Source of the DNA: Liriodendron chinense
Lineage: Eukaryota > Streptophyta > Magnoliopsida > Magnoliales > Magnoliaceae
DNA length: 64,000 nucleotides
Direction: 5' to 3'
Assembly (NCBI GenBank): GCA_003013855.2
Contig: PVNU02000424.1
Coordinates: 124,001 to 188,000 of the forward strand
Shown here: piece by piece, positions 35,285-47,527 of the stretch
Numbering within the stretch: position 1 is the stretch's first letter
How the letters are laid out: each line of letters opens with the position of its first letter
Made by a program: the position numbers and the translations under genes
Notes under the pieces: generated by a model
What the model was told of the DNA's origin: nothing
Seen by the model: only the letters and a program-made list of their open reading frames with translations
Database searches by the model: none

Positions 35285-36844
35285 TTTTCTTTACCAACCC
35301 CAAGTATAAGGTTGCGATGTAGTAATAACTTGGTGAGATCGAGGTCGATCCATGGGGAAAGAATATGGAAGATGGATCCAAACACTCTAAGGTTACCTAG
35401 GTTCTAGAATTAAACTAACTAAACTAGTTAGAAATTGGTTTTAAAAGAAAAGTAATTCATAATTAGGAGAAAAATAATCCAAAGCAAACACTAAAACATC
35501 AAGGATCCACTTCTAGTTATCAATCATGCTTAATTTAATTGATTCGATTCGAAGCTCAACTGAGATCGAAGTCCTGTCTCTATCTAGCTGGATAATAAAA
35601 CAATTAAGGCACAATAATAGTCTAATTTAGATAGATCATATATTGATATAGTTCCCTCATCAAAGCACAAATATTTGGGTGCAGTTAATTGTACATGCCA
35701 ATCCTTCATCATGTTAGGTCAATTCACAATCATAGTCTTCCTCTAATCCTGTCATTAGATTAGATTAGAACTATAAGTTAAATTCGAATCAAACTAATCA
35801 ATACATAAATCTGTCTATCTCATATTCAACAAAAGATACATAAGCTTTCATTAAATTATCTTAATAGAAATCCAATTATTTCAACTTATGGAAAACTCGA
35901 AGCATTCACTGTATCCCGAGAAATTCAAAATTTCATATACCAATCTAATCAATCTAAAAAATTCAACAGGAACTCATGTACATGGCACATAAGATCTCTG
36001 AATTCTCTAAATCTATAAACTTTATTCAAACTATTAGTGAACTGTTTAACAATTAAACCATAATTCGAAATCAAAGAATGATAAATAAACTAGAGGTTTC
36101 ACCTCTCAGCTCTAGCTGATAGTTAGCTTAAAGAAAGCATAAAAAAACTAGAAACAGAATAAGAAAAGAAAGAAAAACTAGTTGTAGAAGTCTAGGAAGC
36201 CTTCTAGGACTTGATCTCCTTGCTCCCCACGTCCTATGATGCCTTTGGAAGAGAGTAGAGGTACCATTTTATAGAGAAAGTCAACCACCGCCTTAGATTT
36301 GCGTAAGAATTTACGCAGCTCTCGTCGGTTTCGATAGATACTTCGATTGATCGGAATTGTGGTTTCGATAAATACTTCGATCGATTGAAACTATTTTGTA
36401 AACTTTTCCGCATATTTTTCGATAGGATTTCGATGGATCGAAATTCAGTCCAACGATATTTCAAGGCCATTTTCTGAACTTTTTGCATATTGCTTTTGTG
36501 GCCTTACAACTTTGCACTTTGACTTTTCTGGACAATTCAGGACTCCTAACTTGATTTTTTGACACCTTTTCTTCACAATTCTTTTTGAGCTCTAATTTAT
36601 TCTTTTAAGCATAAATTTCGTCTTAATCCTCAAGTCCTTCCTTAATTCTTTCCTCCACCTCTAGGCTCTTCTTCCTTTGATCTTTGGTGTACTTTAAAAG
36701 TAGTCATTTTAACCTTAAATTCATGAACTCTCTCTTTCTTTCCTACAAACACAAATACACATATAAGATTGATTTTTTAACAGCTCAATCAAAGTAAATG
36801 TGTGATGAATTGGGGTCTGAATATGCACAATTCAGAGCTCAACA
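35285..36844 (-). repeat. Element A 3' LTR
   Basis: It is similar to 39949-40599 (shared AAGGTTACCTAGGTTCTAGA, CACAATCATAGTCTTC) and to 63655-64000 (shared CTTGATTTTTTGACAC, TCTCGTCGGTTTYGATAGAT). It ends CTCAACA on the plus strand, so it starts TGTTGAG on the minus strand. The other copy lacks about 360 bp near 40530 relative to this one. Confidence 0.8.
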
Positions 36845-36856
36845 CACCCCCAAAAG
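36845..36856 (-). other. Element A polypurine tract
   Basis: Minus-strand TTTTGGGGGTG directly precedes the LTR start TGTTGAG. Element B has the equivalent GAGGGGTG at its LTR border. Confidence 0.5.
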
Positions 36857-38030
36857 CATTTATTTAGTCCCGAACAAAACATGCATGAAAAAAATTCAAT
36901 TTCCCGACTCAACCCTCTCTTAGAAACTTTACTTCTTTAAAATCTAAAACATGTGAAAGTGAAATTCAGAAATACTTAGTGATGAATTTTGAAACCTTAA
37001 TCTTCCAATGATATAGTGAGTGTTTCGATAGAGTTCCCAAGGATCAATTGACAAATGGAGTCATTCAAACAATTGTGGTCTAGCGTGCTCAGTGACTGCT
37101 CAACTCATCTTGCACAAATACCATTCTTTTCATAGATTAAATAGGCTACGAATCCAAAAGTGTATAGATCAACAACAAGTCTATGAGGTGTCTGCCTTAT
37201 CGTTCTATCGAAGAATTTCACACTACTTTCCATTGCCAGCTTAGGTAATAAGCCCTCCCCTGGTTGGTGGTAGGTAGCTCTTTTCGATATTCTCTTTCCA
37301 AATAGATTTTCAATTCCACTATTTTCTTCTCTTTTATATAAAAAATTTTAGATAATTTTTTTATAAATCTGTATCTTACATTACTTTCCATTCTTTTGAA
37401 CGTGATGGACAATACTCCCCAGCTTGGTTCCTCAACACTTTAGACCATAATCTAATCAATCAAAATATCATTCCTAATCATTTCAAATGAGAGATGCGTA
37501 ATGTGAACTAGACTCTAATAATGTTCAAACTTTCCATCAGTCAAATAATGAGGGAACTCACATAGAAAACTACTAAATCAAAGAAATTTTAAGTTTTTCA
37601 AAACAAATCACTTTATATCCTATCATCTCATATTCACATAGACTCAAAGTTTATAGAAATCAACTTTCCAAAAGAGTTTTAAAGACAAAAAATTAAAATT
37701 TTTCACAAAAATTGCTCGAAATGTTGCAATTACTAGTAGATTTAATAGGAATCTCACCTCCAACCTAAAGTTTACATTGTCCTCAATGTAAGAAACATAT
37801 GATATATGCGACAACATGAGAGTAATAACAAAATAAAGGAGAGTGAGTAAGAAAAGTTATCTCAAGTAGCAAGTAAATAAGTCTAGCTTCTTTCATGTCT
37901 TTATGAGACTTATTCAATCCTAAAATTAAAGCTAATGCAGAAAATAAATGTAACCTACCTAGCCTACATTAGTCAGATCGATTACATGATCCAATTTGAG
38001 TAGGATCTTCATGAATTTCAACAGGATTTC
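36857..38030 (-). other. Element A internal non-coding part
   Basis: No coding frame is seen. Long stretches match element B at about 60510-61640 (AGTCCCGA(A/G)CAAAACATGC, CCCCAGCTTGGTTCCTCAAC, TTACATTGTCCTCAATGTAA). The conservation of this non-coding part in both elements suggests cis-acting signals, which is an inference. Confidence 0.5.
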
Positions 38031-39407
38031 TCATGAGGACCATCCAAAGTCCTGCTCGACAGTAGACATGGGTGCTGCCCAACTTTGAAGTCTAGTAGTA
38101 ATGTTCACCACATGCATGAAAAGAGGAGATAAGAGCAGCAAAAAGATATCTCATCAAATCCTGAACTGGGTAATAATTATGCAAATATGGGTTCTCCCAG
38201 TCAAAATTTTCAATGGGTTGAATAACCCATGGTGGTGGAGAGACTTCAAGCAATTCATCCTCAAGTAAAAGTGTCTCTTACACAATTTCACAATTATTCA
38301 GTGCTTCCACAATCAATGGTGATAAGTTTAAAACGGTAGAATAAACTTCCTCAAGCACCGGCATCTCATCAAGCAAGGCATTCATCTCCCTAATCATATT
38401 CTCATCTAATTCAAGGGAGTAGGCCATGATTTCTTTAAAAGATAGGGATAGTCCATCAAGGAAAATTGTTCCTCCACATTAAGTTGAAAAAATTCAGTTT
38501 TGGTGGAGGGTAGCTTCTTAAAACAATTGTCCTCCCGATTAATATCACACTTTAAGATGAAATTTTGTAAGGCATCCACAATGGTTTGACTCATTGGCTC
38601 GATCGAATTTTCAAAGTGAGCCAAGCAATCTTCTAAAGAGTTAAAATATTCGATCAAGGAAGGCTCTACATCCACATTAGATTTAAGTAAGTTGGATTGG
38701 TGGATTAAGTCAAACTCATCTATTTTGAAAAGCTCCTTAGTATGAATATCCTCTATAGACTTAAAAATACTTGGCTCATAGGGAGATAAAACCATGGATT
38801 CACAATTAATTTTCGATATTCCATTATGATAAATCATATCATCACTCTCAGATGTTGTGGATTCCTCAGGTTCGTCAACCGTCATTGAAATCTCTTCATT
38901 ATTTAGCTCATTTAATTTAAAAGAGATGGTAGATTCACCATATTTGATGATGATATTGGGATTACTGAAATCAACATCCTCTAATAATTGATGAAATAGT
39001 CTTGGTGGAGGTTGGGCAAGAGAAATCTCTTCCTCCATATTGGTGGGGATTGATTCAGTGATCTCAATATCCATTTAAAATTTTTAGACCTAGGCGAGAG
39101 GGGTTGTTTGCATTGCCTCCACTACTTTCGTAAACTCTCTCATCATAATCTCAAGTTTTGTTGTCAGTTGGAGCTCATAAGATAAGCACTCTTGAGGATA
39201 ATTGTTGGCATCCAAGGTTGATTCATCCCTCGAATTGAGATGTAGATGTTCCCACCAATTTGGGTTTTGCATTTCATATGTTGGACTGTTAGATGGTTGT
39301 GTACATGTATATCCATACAAATAGTTAGGCATCGCCCTAACCGGTGTGACATTGTTCATCTCTTTCCGGGATTCTCTCATCTTATTACCCGACAAAACAA
39401 TACGCAT
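38031..39407 (-). pseudogene. Element A conserved acidic ORF (gag-position protein)
   Basis: Two consecutive open pieces on the minus strand: 39407-39090 (105 aa, with YGYTCTQPSNSPTYEMQNPN and a tail EIMMREFTKVVEAMQ) and 39074-38406 (222 aa, with NIIIKYGESTISFKLNELN, SMTVDEPEEST and DCLAHFENS). A shifted frame continues to about 38040 through DWENP and RYLFAALISSFHACG. Element B has the same order of motifs, so a protein of roughly 450-550 aa was once under selection. The position after the primer site, and the N-W-E-rich middle, suggest a Gag relative, but no Gag domain or zinc knuckle is visible. Function unknown. Confidence 0.55.
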
Positions 39408-39925
39408 GTTGTTTTCAGTCCAATATTCGCACAGCGTTTTACCTGGTAGATCATCATGTTTTTGGCCTCATTCTGATACTCTCCCAATGTCTTATGCAAT
39501 GGCGAAGTGGATATGTTGTTTTCTTTATAATAGTCACGCAGTGTCTTACATGGGGGTATTAAAAGTGGCTTGGGTCTTTGTGGCATAATCTGGTATAGAA
39601 TGCTCCTGAGCAAAGTTGTTTTGACAACCCTTGATTTGGTATCCCATCCTCTAAAAGATATTTAAAATACTCAGGCATCCACTCAGGTATGGGCATGATG
39701 AAATTTTAACAATTGAGAAAAAATTGGAAAAAATAATGAATAAAGGGGAAAAGAGAAGATATTACTAGAAAAGAAGACCTAGGTTAGAGAATTCCAACAA
39801 AATAGAAAAACCAAGGTTAGTAATCTAAAAATAAAAACAAAACCCTAACCTATAAAGCAATGAAAAACATATCCTAACTAGAAACAAAAAAAACCTAAAC
39901 TGAGGAGTGTTTGAATCCGGCTCCT

Positions 39926-39943
39926 TCCCTGGCAATAACGCTA
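39926..39943 (-). other. Element A primer binding site (tRNA-Asp type, decayed)
   Basis: Minus-strand TAGCGTTATTGCCAGGGA agrees at 13 of 18 positions with the plant Athila/Tat-style site TGGCGCCGTTGCCGGGGA. All five differences are C-to-T or G-to-A, as expected from decay of methylated cytosines. It lies directly after the 5' LTR. Confidence 0.65.
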
Positions 39944-39948
39944 AAAAT

Positions 39949-40599
39949 TTATTCACCAAACCCAAGTATAAAGTTGTGATGTAGTAATAACTTGGTGAGA
40001 CCAAAGTTGATCAACGGGGAATGAATATGGAAGATGGAACCAAACACTCTAAGGTTACCTAGGTTCTAGAACTAAACTAACTAAACTAGTATGAAATTGG
40101 TTTTAAAAGAAAAGCAATTCAGAATTAGAAGAAAAACAATCTAAAGCAAACACTAGAACATTAAGGATCCACTTCTTATTATAAATCATGCTTAATTCAA
40201 TTGATTTGATTCAAAGCTCAACTGGGGATAAAACAATTAAGGCACAATAACAGTCTAATTTAGATATATCATATATTGATATAGTTCCCTCATCAAAGCA
40301 CAAGTATTTGGGCGCATTTAATTGTATAGGCCAATCCTTCATCATGTTAAGTCAATTCACAATCATAGTCTTCATCTAATCCCATCACTAGATTAGATTA
40401 AAAGTATAACTTGAATTCGAATCAAACCAATCAATATATAAGTCTGTCTATCTCATATTTAACAAAAGATACATGAACTTTTATTAAATAGACCTAATAG
40501 AAATTTAATTATTTCAACTTATGTAGAACTTGAAGGTGCCCTTTTATAGAGAAAATATGTCATTGCCTCGGATTTGCGTAAGAATTTATATAGCTCTCG
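39949..40599 (-). repeat. Element A 5' LTR, inner part
   Basis: Homologous to 35285-36320 with a 360-bp deletion. It is interrupted after TCTCG (40595-40599) by element B; the LTR resumes with the same TCTCG at 63655. Confidence 0.75.
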
Positions 40600-41257
40600 T
40601 GTTCGCTCACCTCAAGTGTAAGGCTGCGATGTAGTAATAAATCTCGGTAAGACCAAGGTCGATCCACAGGGAAAGAGGTAAACAATTCCAACTAATCTAA
40701 TAACTAGAGTCTGAGAAGTTTAGGAAAATAATTTTTCACATAAAATAGAAAAATCTGAAAATAAGAAGAACTAGAGCATCAAGGATCCACTTGCAGTAGT
40801 TTAATACCAATCCATTCATCCAAGCACAACACAATTAGAATCAAAGTCCTATCTCTCATCTAATTGGAGGATATAACATTCAAGCACAAACAGTTCCACT
40901 TAAATCTGAAAATCAGATTTCTAGTTCTAATGAAGCACATAGGACTTGAACTTGTAGCCTTCGAAGTAACAGCCATGCCAAGAGACTATGGCATGCTCAA
41001 GGGTTACTACAATTCAAATTCAAACAACCCAATCATGGTAATCTCAGAGAATTGCAAGGAACTCATGTCCGGAGTACACAAACTCTCACAAAACTTCTAA
41101 AAATCCAAACTTTAATCAAACTAGAACTTGAAAATTCATAAATAAGTAAAGAGTACTTGAAGAAATGAATTAAAGCATTGAAACAAACTACAAACTTCAC
41201 CCCTTAGCTCTAGCTAAGAGGTTAGCTAAAAGAAAACATTAAAAACTAGAAACTAAA
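40600..41257 (-). repeat. Element B 3' LTR, left part
   Basis: Shares AAG(T)GTAAGGCTGCGATGTAGTA with the LTR of element A at low overall similarity, so the two families are sisters. It is interrupted at 41257 by element C with the duplication CTAAA. Confidence 0.75.
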
Positions 41258-42775
41258 TGTAGACACCCCACCTTCGGCTACACTGTTGGTAGAGATAGCT
41301 GGATGAATGGAGGACCATACCCCCAAATCCCAAGTCCAAACTCAGCCAAACTCACCCTTGTAAGCCCCGTTCCATAGCCCAATTCAAGCCTGAACCCAGT
41401 CAACCCAGTCCTAAACATCACCGTGAAAAACCCCCATAAGAAAAGCCAGTCAAAAAATCCCAAAAAAGTCAAACTCACTGAGTCAACCCACTGAGTCAAC
41501 CCGCTGAGTCAACCCGCTGAATCAACTCGTCGAGTCAAAACACCGAGTCAACCCGTCGAGTCAAATCACCGAGTCAACCCGCTGAGTCAACTCACTGAGT
41601 CGACCCAGCGAGTCAAACAGCAGCCCCGAGGGTGTGACCGTACCTCGCTGGAAATCGAGGAACGGCCGTACGGGCGGTCCATAGCAGGCCGCCCAAAATA
41701 AATTACGAAAAGTGCCACTCCTCGCTGCTATAAATACCCCCCTCCCCTTCTCATTTCAGCATCCCTTCAAGTCCAGCTAGTCCGGGTGCGGTCCGAGTCT
41801 TCCTTCACCCCTTAGCCCATTTTCCCACCAAGGAAAGCCCGAGTGAGGAGAGCCTAGCCCTGGTCCAGCCCAGCCTGACCACTGGTCCAAGCCTCCCAAG
41901 CCATCCAAGTCTTGATCCAGCCACTCGAAGCCAATCCTTGCGACACCTCCGTCCACCCAGCTACTCTTTTCCAGCATCATCTCATTTGCATCTAGCATAA
42001 GTGCAACATTTACTTTTCCTCCAACCCCCCTGCTTCACTGTAAGCACCTTGATTCTTCAAGCACACTGCATATGTCTTAAATTAAGCACCTGTCAGTTCG
42101 AGCGTATGCTCTGGGCTTGCCCGTTGTTGGAACTTGCCCATCAGAAACTCTAACTGTTCAGACCTGCATTCATGCTTCACCATAAAACACCTTGATCATT
42201 CAAGCACACTGCATACGTCTTACATTAAGCACCTGTCAGTTCGAGCGTACGCTCTGGGCTTGCCCGTTGTTGGAACCTGCCCATCAGAAACTCTTACTGT
42301 TCAGACCCGCATTCATGCATCATGTCATCCATGAGAATATACGAGGATTAAACTAGACTTTCAAGTATTCGATCGATTCTGTAAAGTAGAGACCGTACTT
42401 CGGTACGGGCAGTGTGTGGGGTGCTTAACCTCTTCCCACCCTGTAACCGTGATCCCTTACCTTGAATCTCTGGCCGTAGATCAAAAGGAGTCATTTTAGA
42501 GGAAGGAATCTTCGGATCCCCTTCTCTAACGTTTCTACAGGGTCTAGCCGACAGTAGATTCGAAGTAATTGGCTAGTGGCGACTCTATTCTTATATAAAT
42601 TCACTTAAACACATCCAGCCTAAGCACGACTACCAAACAAAGCCCTCGAGAACGAGGCAAGCCAGTGGCACAAACGACGATTTCGCACCCACGCATCCTC
42701 CTCTCCTTCTTTTCCCGAAAGGGGAAGGGACGAGAACAACGTCGTGTGGGACCGCGGAAACGGCGAGGGTCCACA
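41258..42775 (+). repeat. Element C 5' LTR
   Basis: It runs from TGTAGACACCCCACC to GGTCCACA. A run of 15-bp GAGTCAACC-type repeats lies at about 41475-41625. A duplicated block with AAGCACCTGTCAGTTCGAGC occurs at about 42085 and 42226, about 140 bp apart. Confidence 0.95.
41729..41736 (+). promoter_or_regulatory. Element C LTR TATA box
   Basis: TATAAATA followed by a pyrimidine-rich CCCCCCTCCCC stretch is the likely core promoter. The same site is at 58909-58916 in the 3' LTR. Confidence 0.65.
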
Positions 42776-42778
42776 GAA

Positions 42779-42796
42779 TGGCGACTCTGCTGGGGA
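42779..42796 (+). other. Element C primer binding site
   Basis: TGGCGACTCTGCTGGGGA lies three bases after the 5' LTR. It looks intact and is of the kind used by Tat/Ogre elements (I believe complementary to a tRNA-Arg 3' end; to be verified). Confidence 0.75.
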
Positions 42797-43078
42797 TAAA
42801 TTAGTCTCACTAGTCGTGATCCGACTCGAAAAACAGAATCATTCCTATACTTGAAAGTCACTAATCCTCATACAATCTCATCTGCATAGCATTCTACCCA
42901 AAACCCAAAACCAACAAAAAAAAATAGAAAATCCCAAAACCAAAAAAAAAAAAAAATAGAAAATCCCAAAACCCAAAAAGAGTAGAGTATAGTCCTCACC
43001 ATTGCGCCTCCTCGGGCTCAACGTGTTCGGAAACAACTTCCCTTCCGCAGCATAATCCGCACTCGGGCTCAGCAAACC

Positions 43079-46000
43079 ATGTCCGACCACGAAGAAGAAA
43101 CTCATCTCCTCCCTGCTCTTGAGATGACCGAAGCGTAACCTCCAGCGCAACAACCCATTGATAATACGCCAATCATACAAGAATTGACACAAGGAGTGAG
43201 AGCAATGCAAGAAATGCTCTTGCAATTCATGCAAGCACAAGCCACCGCAGCAGCCAACAATCAAGTTGGCCCAGTTCAGCAATCTCAGCAGCCATGCCGG
43301 GTCCTGCCGGCCTCCAGTTCGAATCAAGCGCTACCATCGGAGTCTGCCCAAGACTACCGACAGCAGCCATCTCAGCCCTTCGTTACGGGGCATCTTCCTC
43401 AGTACCTTCCTGCAATGACAGGGCCATCTCAGAGCGCCCCCGTCGCAGGGACTTTCAGTCAGCTTCCAGTCAATCTTGCAAACAACAGTCTCAGTAGATC
43501 TCAGCATGTCCCCGCCGATGGGACACCTTTTCAATTCCAGCACATCCCCGCCGATGGGATTTCAATTCAATTTCCAGCAACAGGGACAGCACTGGCGAAT
43601 GCCCACAATGGGGGTCAGTGTCAAGCCCACATCAATCAGCGGACAGTGGCGAATACCCAACAAGGGGGTCACTTCCCAGCATCTCAGCCTCCTGCAAACA
43701 GGAGCACTTTTCAATTCCAGCACATCCCCGCCGATGGGATTCCAGTTAATTTCCAACAATCTTCAATTCAGCAAAATCCAGTTAATTTTCAGCAATCGTC
43801 AATTCAGCAAAATCCAGTCAATTTCCAGCAAGTTCCAGTTCAACCTTCAGTACAGTCTCCAGTTCAGTTACCATCATTTCAAGCACAAGTTCATCAAAAT
43901 CCAGTTCAATCATCAAACCAATTTCAGCAACCCGCGGTTGCTTTTCAGCAAGCCCATAGGGTCAAAGACATCGACCACTATGCCGAAGAAGAACGTGCCT
44001 TACTCCAGGAGGCACCAGTCGCTCGAACAGATCACTCAGGACTGGACGAGTTGCGGGAGCAGTTCCAGATCTTGCAAAATCAGCTTCAGCGACAACAAGG
44101 AATCGATCTACCTTCGACTAAGTTCAGAGACTTGTATCCTTTCCCAGATGCTCAAGTACCTCAAAACTTTGAGGTTCCAAAATTCAAAAGATACGATGGC
44201 AGCGGTTGTCCCACAGCACATCTCAAGGCCTTCTGTGGAGAACTAAGCGCAATCTCAGGAAATGAAGGGGCCCTCATTCGTTTGTTCCAAAAATCTCTGA
44301 AGGACGATGCCCTAGATTGGTACACTTCATTGGACTGCCACCGCATCAGGACATGGGAACAGCTTTCCCAGGCTTTCGTCGACAGATTCGCGTACAATCT
44401 CAACATGGCACCCAGAAGAGCCAACCTCGCAGCTCTCAGGCAAAGGAGTGATGAAACACTATCAGCTTATGTGGGACGTTGGCGAGCTATGGCAGCTCGA
44501 ATGCGAACGCCTATCGACGACGAAGAACAAATCTCCATGATTGTTCATTCAACATATCCAGGCATATCCGGGTATCTCATCTCGCATCCATATGCGAATT
44601 TCTCACAATTAATCTGTGCTGGAGAGCAAGTCGAAGCAGGAATCCATGCCGGGACAATCTCCCCATGGCCTCATCAAGCTACTCCAATCAAAAGGAACAA
44701 AGTGGAAGGAAGACCTATCGGGCACGGGAATGGAAACCGCAGTGGCTCTCCTCCCCGCCCAACAGAGGTAAAAAACATCAACACCACTGCTCAAGGAAAT
44801 CAACATGCTCCCCCACAGGGACGTCAACAGTATCAGCAGAATCAAGTTCAGCATCAGCCTCAGCGGTATCAGCCACAACCGAATCCTCAGCCACAACCAC
44901 CTCGACAACAGCAGCAGTTCAGAGGAAACGGTCAATACTCATATCAAAATAGGCAAAACTACAGGGAGTTCAGGAAATTTACTCCCCTCTCTCAACCACT
45001 CAGTCAAGTCATGGCTACGCTGGTGCAGAAGCAGTTACTTACTCTAATGACAACTCGGCCTCCGCCTCATCCTCTGCCACCAAACTACCGAGAAAATGAG
45101 TACTGTGCCTACCATCAAGGACGTGGCCATGCCACTGATCGATGCTATACTTTAAAGAATGCTATACAAGACCTAATTGATGACCGCAAGATCGTCATCT
45201 CGGTCCCTAGAACTTCTCCACCAGCTTCCACCAACATCCTTCAGAATCCTCTGCCTCAACATCCGACGGACCCCAGTTCGTCTCGTGGCCCTGCAGTCAA
45301 TAGTATAGAAGAAGGGGACCATCTCGATCTCTTCTTCTCCCCTATCCAGTCCATTCATGCTTACACTTATGGGCCAACAAGTCCTCCTCCGATCATGCAA
45401 GGGGCAAGTCCCTTTCCTCCTCCAGTCCTCGAGCCAGTAGTATTCGAAGGAGCACTTCCATATGATGTGCCAGTTGTGCAAGGGGCATCTTACGGCCCCT
45501 CATGTTGGGAACCAGTCATCCTAGAAGGAGCACAGTCATACATCGAGCCCACATACGAACCTGTCGTCTTGCAAGGGGCAATCTCAGCACAGGGACAATA
45601 CAATTCACAATGGAGGAACCATACTCATCAGCAGCAAGAACCCATTGTATTGGAAGGAGCTCCTCCAGTTGAGCCAGTCGTATTGCAAGGGGCAAACCCC
45701 GGAGGCGTGTCAATCACACTATGGCAGCTCGGACAAACAGAGAAACCCCCTGCCATATCAAGAGGACCAGTATTCATTCCATGGGAGCCTCCTGCTCCAG
45801 GAACAGTTAAGCCAGGACCACGACCTTATGTGGTCTACGAAGACAAGCCTCGATATTACCCCTTCAGCACAGGCAACAATGTAGTTCTCAAGGTAAAAGC
45901 TCCATACGAGGAAGATCTGGTACCCACACCAGCACCGTTGCAAGAACCAGTGGTCCTAGAAGGCAAAAGGGAGGAAAACTACAAAGAGGTTCCATGGCAC

Positions 46001-47157
46001 TATCCAGAATGTGCGGAAGTGAGGAACATGAATCCCAATGGGCGTTGCATCCGAAGAGATAATCAGAACAGAGGAGATCCCAAAGGCGCTCTCTTAGGCC
46101 TCGGCAACAAAAATGAAGCCGCATACGATGTGGCAACTCAGCTCAAGTCAATCCCTGCTCAAATCTCAGTATGGGAGCTACTCTGCACATCTCGCATACA
46201 CCGAGAAATGTTTGCCAAAACCTTGAGCGATGTTCACGTCTCCTCCGATACGGCACCAGAAATGATAGCTTTGATGATTGGACAACTCCTGGCTCCGCGC
46301 GCCATCACCTTCACAGATAATGAGTTGCCACCAGAGGGACGTGATCATGGGCGATCCCTCAACATAGCCTTACGATACAAAGACCTCTGTGTTCCGCTGG
46401 TCCTTATCGATAATGGCTCAAGCTTAAATGTCTGCCCACTCAAGACTGCAGAACGTCTGGGAATCAGTCCTTCTTCATTCCGACCCAGCACCATATGCGT
46501 CAAAGCATTCGACAACACCCGCCGATCAGTGGAAGGGGAGGTCGACATAGAGGTACAGATAGGTCCGGAAGTCTCCACCATCACATTCCAAATCCTGGAT
46601 ATATCAGCCTCTTTCAACATGCTGCTCGGACACCTTGGCTGCACAAGGTTGGAGCTGTGCCATCAACCCTGCATCAACGAGTGAAGTACATCTGTGGAAA
46701 TCAAGTGATCTCTATCCACGCAGAGAAGGAGCTCATCATTCCTTCCAACGCTGCTGCCACTGAACCAGACATCCCGGTCATCGATATTCAGCATTCTAAA
46801 GAAGACATCCCGTTTCATAGTTTCGAATTCGAGACTGTGAACTCTATCGCCAATCTAGAACCGATAAGGGTGGACCGTGTCTTTTCACCGGCAGAGCGTC
46901 TGAGCCTCAAATATCGAATGAAGAATCACTTCAAGTCCAGAAAGGTACCGCTGGTATATAACCAACGCAAATGGGGACTCGGATACAGGGCAACCTTCAT
47001 GGATAAAAGGAGGAAGAAATTTCGGTGCTCACCCATCCAATTCGTCAAGCCAGGAGAACCTTGCAAAGATCCAGGAGGGAATCAACCGAATGCACTATAC
47101 AAAGGCCTCCCGATGAGCCTAGTTTGGGCCACGTGGCCCCCCATTCGAACCATCTAA
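43079..47157 (+). pseudogene. Element C gag and protease
   Basis: The frame can be followed from about 43000, with ATG at 43079 and 43124. A TAA at 43136 breaks it, then it is open to 46684. Residues are counted from 43184. 1-320: glutamine-rich with FQFQHIPADGI and PVNFQQ repeats. 325-490: Gag core (NFEVPKFKRYDGSG, LDWYTSLD, TWEQLSQAFVDRF). About 640: zinc knuckle CAYHQGRGHATDRC. 735-930: eight EPVVLEGA-like repeats. 1040 onward: aspartic protease with VLIDNGSSLNVCPL, whose aspartate is at 46409. A one-base loss near 46628 shifts the end of the protease (FNMLLG) into the next frame, which runs to 47157. The product would assemble the capsid and cut the polyprotein. Confidence 0.85.
45385..45970 (+). 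repeat. EPVVLEGA repeat region in gag of element C
   Basis: Eight degenerate copies of an octapeptide, among them EPVVFEGA, EPVILEGA, EPVVLQGA and EPIVLEGA, alternate with proline/tyrosine-rich spacers. They lie between the zinc knuckle and the protease. The copies differ at the DNA level, which suggests protein-level maintenance rather than fresh duplication. Confidence 0.75.
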
Positions 47158-47527
47158 GCCTCCAGAAGAAGAAGGAGATGATGAAGACGAAGAAGGAAGT
47201 CAAATACAGCAGCTTCAGGACCAGGTTACTCTGATACCTGCCCCCAACCAGGGGCACAACCTGCCTACTTCAGCATCAATCAACCAAGGGCACAACCTGC
47301 CCACTTCAATTCCAGCTAGCCAGGGGCACAACTTGCCCATCTCAGCATCAATCAGCAAGGGGCACGACTCACCCATCTCAGCAGAATCAACATCATCAAT
47401 CATCAGCCAGGGGCAGAAGCAGCCCATCCATTGGACCAAGAAAGGGAAGTGGCCGGCCCTAGATTGGTCTGATGTCCAGATCCCAAACATGTGTCTCACT
47501 ATGGAACCAAATGAATTGCAGTGCGAG
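47144..47527 (+). pseudogene. Element C protease-RT spacer with QGHNLP repeats
   Basis: A one-base gain in the C-run at 47137-47142 brings back the original gag frame, which stays open from 47144. It has an acidic EEEGDDEDEEG stretch, then four to five copies of a 16-residue unit with QGHNLP (about 47243-47420). It ends in NELQCE at a consensus splice donor GAG|GTAAGT. No enzymatic domain. Confidence 0.6.

Noticed and set aside
43476..44246. 256-codon plus-strand frame inside gag
   Set aside because: Overlaps the true Gag frame, which carries the recognised domain; the second frame is an artefact of glutamine-rich codons.
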